A stretch of 46,014 nucleotides of DNA from Nitrososphaerota archaeon (GTDB lineage: Archaea > Thermoproteota > Nitrososphaeria > Nitrososphaerales > UBA183). The position numbers and the translations under genes were made by a program. The notes under the pieces are model-generated. The model had not been told where the DNA came from. It made no database searches and worked only from the letters and a program-made list of their open reading frames with translations. Shown here piece after piece: positions 40,191 through 46,014 of this stretch (position 1 is the stretch's first letter; every line of letters begins with the position of its first letter). The stretch spans positions 1 to 46,014 of the forward strand of contig JAFLZE010000008.1 of NCBI GenBank assembly GCA_029785685.1, written 5' to 3'.

Positions 40191-40520
40191 AGAGACTCGG
40201 CCACTTGGCGTTCTGGTGTAGCCTTTAGCCGTCTGACGATTAGACCAGCGGTCTCATCATACCAGGGTTATCGAGACGCGCCTTCCGTCCGCTAAGGGGT
40301 TCCAGCCTACAGACTTTTGCCAAACTCAAGCACTTACCTAGTCACTAGACCGGGTGCAATCCGGGCTCCTGCCCAGTCAGCGACCCCCATTCCGGCCCAT
40401 TTTGTACAGTGCGGGGGTGGGATTCGAACAAGCGGACCCCCGACAGCGGACATGATTATTGTGGATCGGCTCCTGCCACTTTCGCTAGATAGGTGCCGGC
40501 ACAACTCTTCGACGGAGAGG
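40191..40520. other. Gap with tRNA-like debris
   Basis: No protein gene is visible. Positions 40340-40380 (ACTAGACCGGGTGCAATCCG) and 40409-40429 look like minus-strand tRNA fragments but do not fold into a whole tRNA. The stretch looks like remains of an insertion site. Confidence 0.4.
40409..40470. repeat. tRNA-Leu 3'-end copy joined to a degenerate repeat
   Basis: Positions 40409-40429 match the 3' end of tRNA-Leu (41877-41898) except for one missing G. The following bases from 40426 repeat, with many transitions, at 41169. No T-stem partner is present, so this is not a working tRNA. It looks like an att-type copy of the tRNA end. Confidence 0.45.
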
Positions 40521-40552
40521 CGCTTAAATATACCAGAATACTCTATACCAAT

Positions 40553-40759
40553 ATGGAATCGACAACGGTAAAGGTGTCGAAGGACACGGCGAAGAAGCTC
40601 GCTGCCCTACAACACAGGCTACGTAAGGCCACTCTTGACGAAACTATTCAGACTCTCGTTGCGCAGCACAGAAAGGAGCTCATAGAGGAGGCATTCGGTG
40701 CCGACCGAGGCAGACTACATACATTCGGCGAAGGGGATCGCGGTGAAGATAGTAGCTGA
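40553..40759 (+). CDS. vapB: VapB-like antitoxin
   Basis: 68 residues. The N-terminus (STTVKVSKDTAKKLAALQHR, LRKATLDETIQTLV) is a short ribbon-helix-helix/VapB-type DNA-binding fold, and the tail is polar and probably unfolded until bound to the toxin. A TATA box CTTAAATA (40523-40530) lies about 25 bases upstream, supporting a leaderless ATG at 40553. It overlaps vapC. Confidence 0.78.
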   Translation: MESTTVKVSKDTAKKLAALQHRLRKATLDETIQTLVAQHRKELIEEAFGADRGRLHTFGEGDRGEDSS

Positions 40760-41159
40760 CGCCTACGCCTGGATAGAGCTTTTCGCCGGAACGCGGAAAG
40801 GGGAGTTCGCGAAGAGCACAATGGAGGAAGCTGAGACCGTGATCACTCCCGACACTGTCCTCGCCGAAGTGGCCCGAAAGTACATCCGAGAGGGCATCAA
40901 AGAAGAAACCACTCGCCAGAGGCTCTCCACCATCATGGAAGCCTCAGTACCAGCATACATCGACGACGCCGTAGCCATCGAGGCTGGCAAGGCATATCTT
41001 CAGCTGGAAAGGAGGGCAAAAGATGCCGGGCTCAAGAAGCCCAGCCTGTTTGATGCCCTGGTTCTAGCAGTGGCTAGGAAGGGCGACGGGAAGGTCCTGA
41101 CCGGAGACGAGCACTTCGAAGGTCTACCAGAAACCATCTGGATGAATACTCTCTGCTAG
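40698..41159 (+). CDS. vapC: VapC-like PIN-domain toxin
   Basis: PIN ribonucleases of the VapC type cut RNA (often tRNA or rRNA) when freed from VapB. The acidic site is present: IVADAYAWIELF (Asp), VLAEVARKY (Glu), LFDALVLAVARK (Asp) and VLTGDEHFEGL (Asp). Start is GTG 40698 or, more like other VapCs, GTG 40743, just before KIVADAYAW; either overlaps vapB. The pair lies between two degenerate repeats linked to tRNA-Leu. Confidence 0.85.
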   Translation: MPTEADYIHSAKGIAVKIVADAYAWIELFAGTRKGEFAKSTMEEAETVITPDTVLAEVARKYIREGIKEETTRQRLSTIMEASVPAYIDDAVAIEAGKAYLQLERRAKDAGLKKPSLFDALVLAVARKGDGKVLTGDEHFEGLPETIWMNTLC

Positions 41160-41168
41160 TCGAGGCCG

Positions 41169-41215
41169 GAACAAGCGGACCTCTGGCAGTGGATATAGTT
41201 GTTGGGGATGGCCCC
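41169..41215. repeat. Degenerate second copy of the repeat at 40426
   Basis: Starts with the same 13 bases GAACAAGCGGACC as 40426-40438. Over the next ~30 bases it keeps roughly two thirds identity, most differences being transitions. The two copies flank vapBC. Confidence 0.45.
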
Positions 41216-41403
41216 CACCCCGTGATTCTGGGCACCAATGCCATGTGAGCAGTTCACCCGCCAGTTTCAGACCAACAATCCTCCCTCGGCGCCCAGCGTT
41301 ATGTGTGAACGCGGCGCCGCCGGCTCTGCAGGGGGATTGCAACAACTGAGTGTAACGACTAGAACTATTGACTGCACCTGCTTAACTGGCCAATCCCTAT
41401 TGG

Positions 41404-41739
41404 ATGATGTTGAAAAGCCAGGCAAAGCTAGCGAAGTCAAGAGCGGATTCTCTTACGAGAGCCTCCCAAGATAGGGTGCACGCAGCCAAGATCCTATCCA
41501 ATGCGGAAACGAGGAAAAGACTCGATGATGTTGTCAAACCGAGTTCAATTGCGAAGACGCTGAAGAATTTGGGGATTCTGATTCTGCTCTCACCCGACCC
41601 ACTAGGCCCAATCACCGACGTCCCTGGCGCCGTCCTCTTGAGCGCTTCATATCTTATGAAGGGAAGAGAACCTGCAGGTGTCGAGTCGGTGTTCAGGGAG
41701 GCGCAACGGGTACTTTGCGACCTTCAGTCGCTCTTCTAA
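41404..41739 (+). CDS. Hypothetical protein
   Basis: 111 residues. A helical basic N-terminus (SQAKLAKSRADSLTRASQDR) leads to LGILILLSPDPLGPITDVPG and AVLLSASYLMKGREPAG. The hydrophobic PDP-x-TDVPG segment looks like a conserved membrane-associated motif, but I cannot name a family. It stands alone between vapC and tRNA-Leu. Confidence 0.62.
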   Translation: MMLKSQAKLAKSRADSLTRASQDRVHAAKILSNAETRKRLDDVVKPSSIAKTLKNLGILILLSPDPLGPITDVPGAVLLSASYLMKGREPAGVESVFREAQRVLCDLQSLF

Positions 41740-41877
41740 GACGCATCACTTGATGGCAGAAGCTGTGCCGTTCCGCCCACACGCGTTCATGGAGGTGGGA
41801 GCGGCGATTTTTCGGGCAGCCGTAGCTGTTGAGATGAGCCGATAGGCCGTACCAAACTACGGCCCTCGTCGTAAACG

Positions 41878-42000
41878 TGCGGGGGGTGGGATTCGAACCC
41901 ACGAACCCCTGAGGGACGGGATGCCCCATCCGAAGCGAGGCCGGATCTTGAGTCGGGCCAGCCGTGTCCCGCACATTTAGCCAAGCTTTGTTACCCCCGC
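41878..42000 (-). tRNA. tRNA-Leu(CAA) with two introns
   Basis: Acceptor GCGGGGG/CCCCCGC with discriminator A, T arm GTGGG-TTCGAAT-CCCAC and a leucine-type variable arm (TCCCTCAGGGGTTC) are clear. The anticodon stem CGGGA/TCCCG encloses 45 bases. Removing 14 bases near position 32/33 and 24 bases at 37/38 (which contain the hairpin ATCCG/CGGAT) leaves CTCAAGA with anticodon CAA. The D arm is AT-rich with a weak stem. CCA is not encoded. Confidence 0.85.
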
Positions 42001-42037
42001 GCAGGGCGCGCTTCCCCGAGTTCCGATATAGAGTCTA

Positions 42038-43069
42038 TCACTGTTGGACCGTAGCGACCCTGCTAGTCTTCCTCAGGAGCCGGTGCGATGATATCTCAAT
42101 GATGATATTGCAATACCTCGCCAGCTGCCCGAAGTACGACACCAGGACCCTGCTGTAGCCGGACCTGGCCGTGGAGAGCATCTCGTCCATGACTTGCTTC
42201 TCCAGCTGCGTAGTCTCCTCCACCAGGGCCATCGACTTCCCGATGAGCTTGATGTCGGGGGTCAGTAGGCTCTCGACCGTGGTGTTGAACGCCTCCCTGG
42301 TCTTGGCCGCCAGCTTCTGTATACTCGCCGTCACCCTAGGGTCGACCCTCGACCTCACCCCCCTGAGCCTGACCAGCTCCTCCGCCGCGTCCTGGATAAT
42401 CCCGCCTATCTCATCGAGTGCCTTCGCCGACACCCTGTCCCCGGACGCGTGGAGTGGCGACTCTATGCCAATCTCCGAAGCCAGTTCCCTCCTGCTCAGC
42501 GCCACCAGCAACTGTCTCAGAATCAGCCAGTAGAGTTCGTCAATCTCCTCCTGGACGCGGGACACCTCGTTCAGGCCGGCGGTCTGCCGACGTTCTAGGG
42601 CGTCCATCACACGCTCCAAGCTTCTCGAAACCAGAATCTGCAGCCGCTTAATCAGGGAGTCGACCGGGAACTTCGTGGGGTCCATGAGGCTCTGGGCAAC
42701 TATCCGCATCTCATCGGACTCAACCACTTCCATCCCCCTGAGCCGCCTGATGGTGCCCAGCACCTGGTCTACGGCCGCATGGTCAAGGGGCTCCTTCGCC
42801 GACACCTCGATGGTGTCGTATCCCATAGCATATGCCCCGACCACCAACATCGTGAGCATCTCCTTGGTCCCCGCCTGGTCTGCCTTCAGCATCGCCTTGG
42901 CTGCTTCCCTGGCCTTGGTCGCAGGGATGAGGCGAAGCGTCCCGTCCATGTCTTCCCTCATCAACAGGCTGTCCTTCGCCGAAAGGCCCATCCTCTTGGC
43001 GTACTCCCGCGGGATTGACACTGTCAGGGTGAACTTGCCCACTCTCTGCACCTTCCGCACTTCGTCCAC
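42038..43069 (-). CDS. AbrB-PhoU domain protein, phosphate-uptake-type regulator
   Basis: About 343 residues from GTG 43069, which follows AAGGAG and a TATA-rich promoter (CTATATTAGGTATATATTC on this strand). The N-terminal SpoVT/AbrB-type DNA-binding domain (VGKFTLTVSIPREYAKRMGL, LLMREDMDGTLRLIPA) is followed by two PhoU-like helical bundles (LIKRLQILVSRSLERVMDAL, EEIDELYWLILRQLLVALSR, EETTQLEKQVMDEMLST). Archaeal proteins of this type sit beside phosphate transport or act as general regulators. The frame is open to 43129, but that part is upstream of the promoter. Confidence 0.85.
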   Translation of the reverse strand: MDEVRKVQRVGKFTLTVSIPREYAKRMGLSAKDSLLMREDMDGTLRLIPATKAREAAKAMLKADQAGTKEMLTMLVVGAYAMGYDTIEVSAKEPLDHAAVDQVLGTIRRLRGMEVVESDEMRIVAQSLMDPTKFPVDSLIKRLQILVSRSLERVMDALERRQTAGLNEVSRVQEEIDELYWLILRQLLVALSRRELASEIGIESPLHASGDRVSAKALDEIGGIIQDAAEELVRLRGVRSRVDPRVTASIQKLAAKTREAFNTTVESLLTPDIKLIGKSMALVEETTQLEKQVMDEMLSTARSGYSRVLVSYFGQLARYCNIIIEISSHRLLRKTSRVATVQQ

Positions 43070-43148
43070 GAAACTCCTTACGAATATATACCTAATATAG
43101 TATACTCTTAAACGACGGCGGGGCCTCACTGATTAGGTAGAACTCCAG

Positions 43149-46014
<2,866 letters not shown>

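Noticed and set aside
40409..40500. A complete minus-strand tRNA
   Set aside because: The acceptor and T-loop end are present, but the T stem cannot pair and no matching 5' acceptor is found.

Overview
The window reads as chromosomal DNA of an archaeon of the thaumarchaeal/aigarchaeal side of the Thermoproteota (a Nitrososphaeria-like or related lineage). The evidence is geranylgeranylglyceryl phosphate synthase, Alba, Elf1, Orc1/Cdc6, archaeal RPA, UPF0147, intron-bearing tRNAs and TATA-led, mostly leaderless genes. The small subunit of DNA polymerase D argues against a classical crenarchaeon. The exact lineage cannot be fixed from sequence reading alone.

Left third, about 510-20333: mobile and accessory DNA stacked on one tRNA gene. 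A tRNA-Pro (20312-20422, minus) is followed directly by a tyrosine integrase (19002-20252). Its 3' end lies inside a 44-bp sequence (20290-20333) repeated at 4669-4712 with 41 of 44 bases identical, including 29 identical in a row. The 15.6 kb between the copies is therefore read as an integrated element. Its cargo is a mercury module (Lrp-TRASH regulator, MerA, a MerF-like protein, two membrane proteins with a membrane Cys-Cys pair, a thioredoxin-like protein), an ArdC-like remnant, a three-domain 2H phosphoesterase / metallophosphoesterase / Nudix protein, and a run of zinc-finger and membrane proteins including an AN1-CAP protein. To its left, a third partial copy of the attachment site and element end (about 511-574) bounds a 4.2-kb segment with arsenic genes. 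There arsM is intact but acr3 and arsC are broken. The picture is serial integration at the same tRNA: an older, decaying arsenic element and a younger mercury element that still has an integrase.

Middle, 20500-33000: core information-processing genes. They include a small Cys-containing winged-helix protein, a 19-residue Cys-rich peptide, Alba, a class III aminotransferase, RPA, two tRNAs, a methyltransferase, Elf1, GGGP synthase, a double Lrp-like regulator, Orc1/Cdc6 and polymerase D small subunit. Between 25902 and 26058 lie three origin-recognition-box-like sequences, two forward and one reversed, so this is a probable replication origin about 4 kb from cdc6.

Right third, 33000-46014: a phosphohexomutase, a tandem pair of ThyX-like genes (one apparently lacking the signature), a dienelactone-hydrolase-like protein, tRNA-Ser, an A-type Fe-S carrier, a peroxiredoxin, small zinc-ribbon, coiled-coil and winged-helix proteins, a broken beta-propeller gene, a VapBC pair beside tRNA-like repeats, tRNA-Leu with two introns, an AbrB-PhoU regulator, and a 2-oxoacid:ferredoxin oxidoreductase operon cut by the window end.
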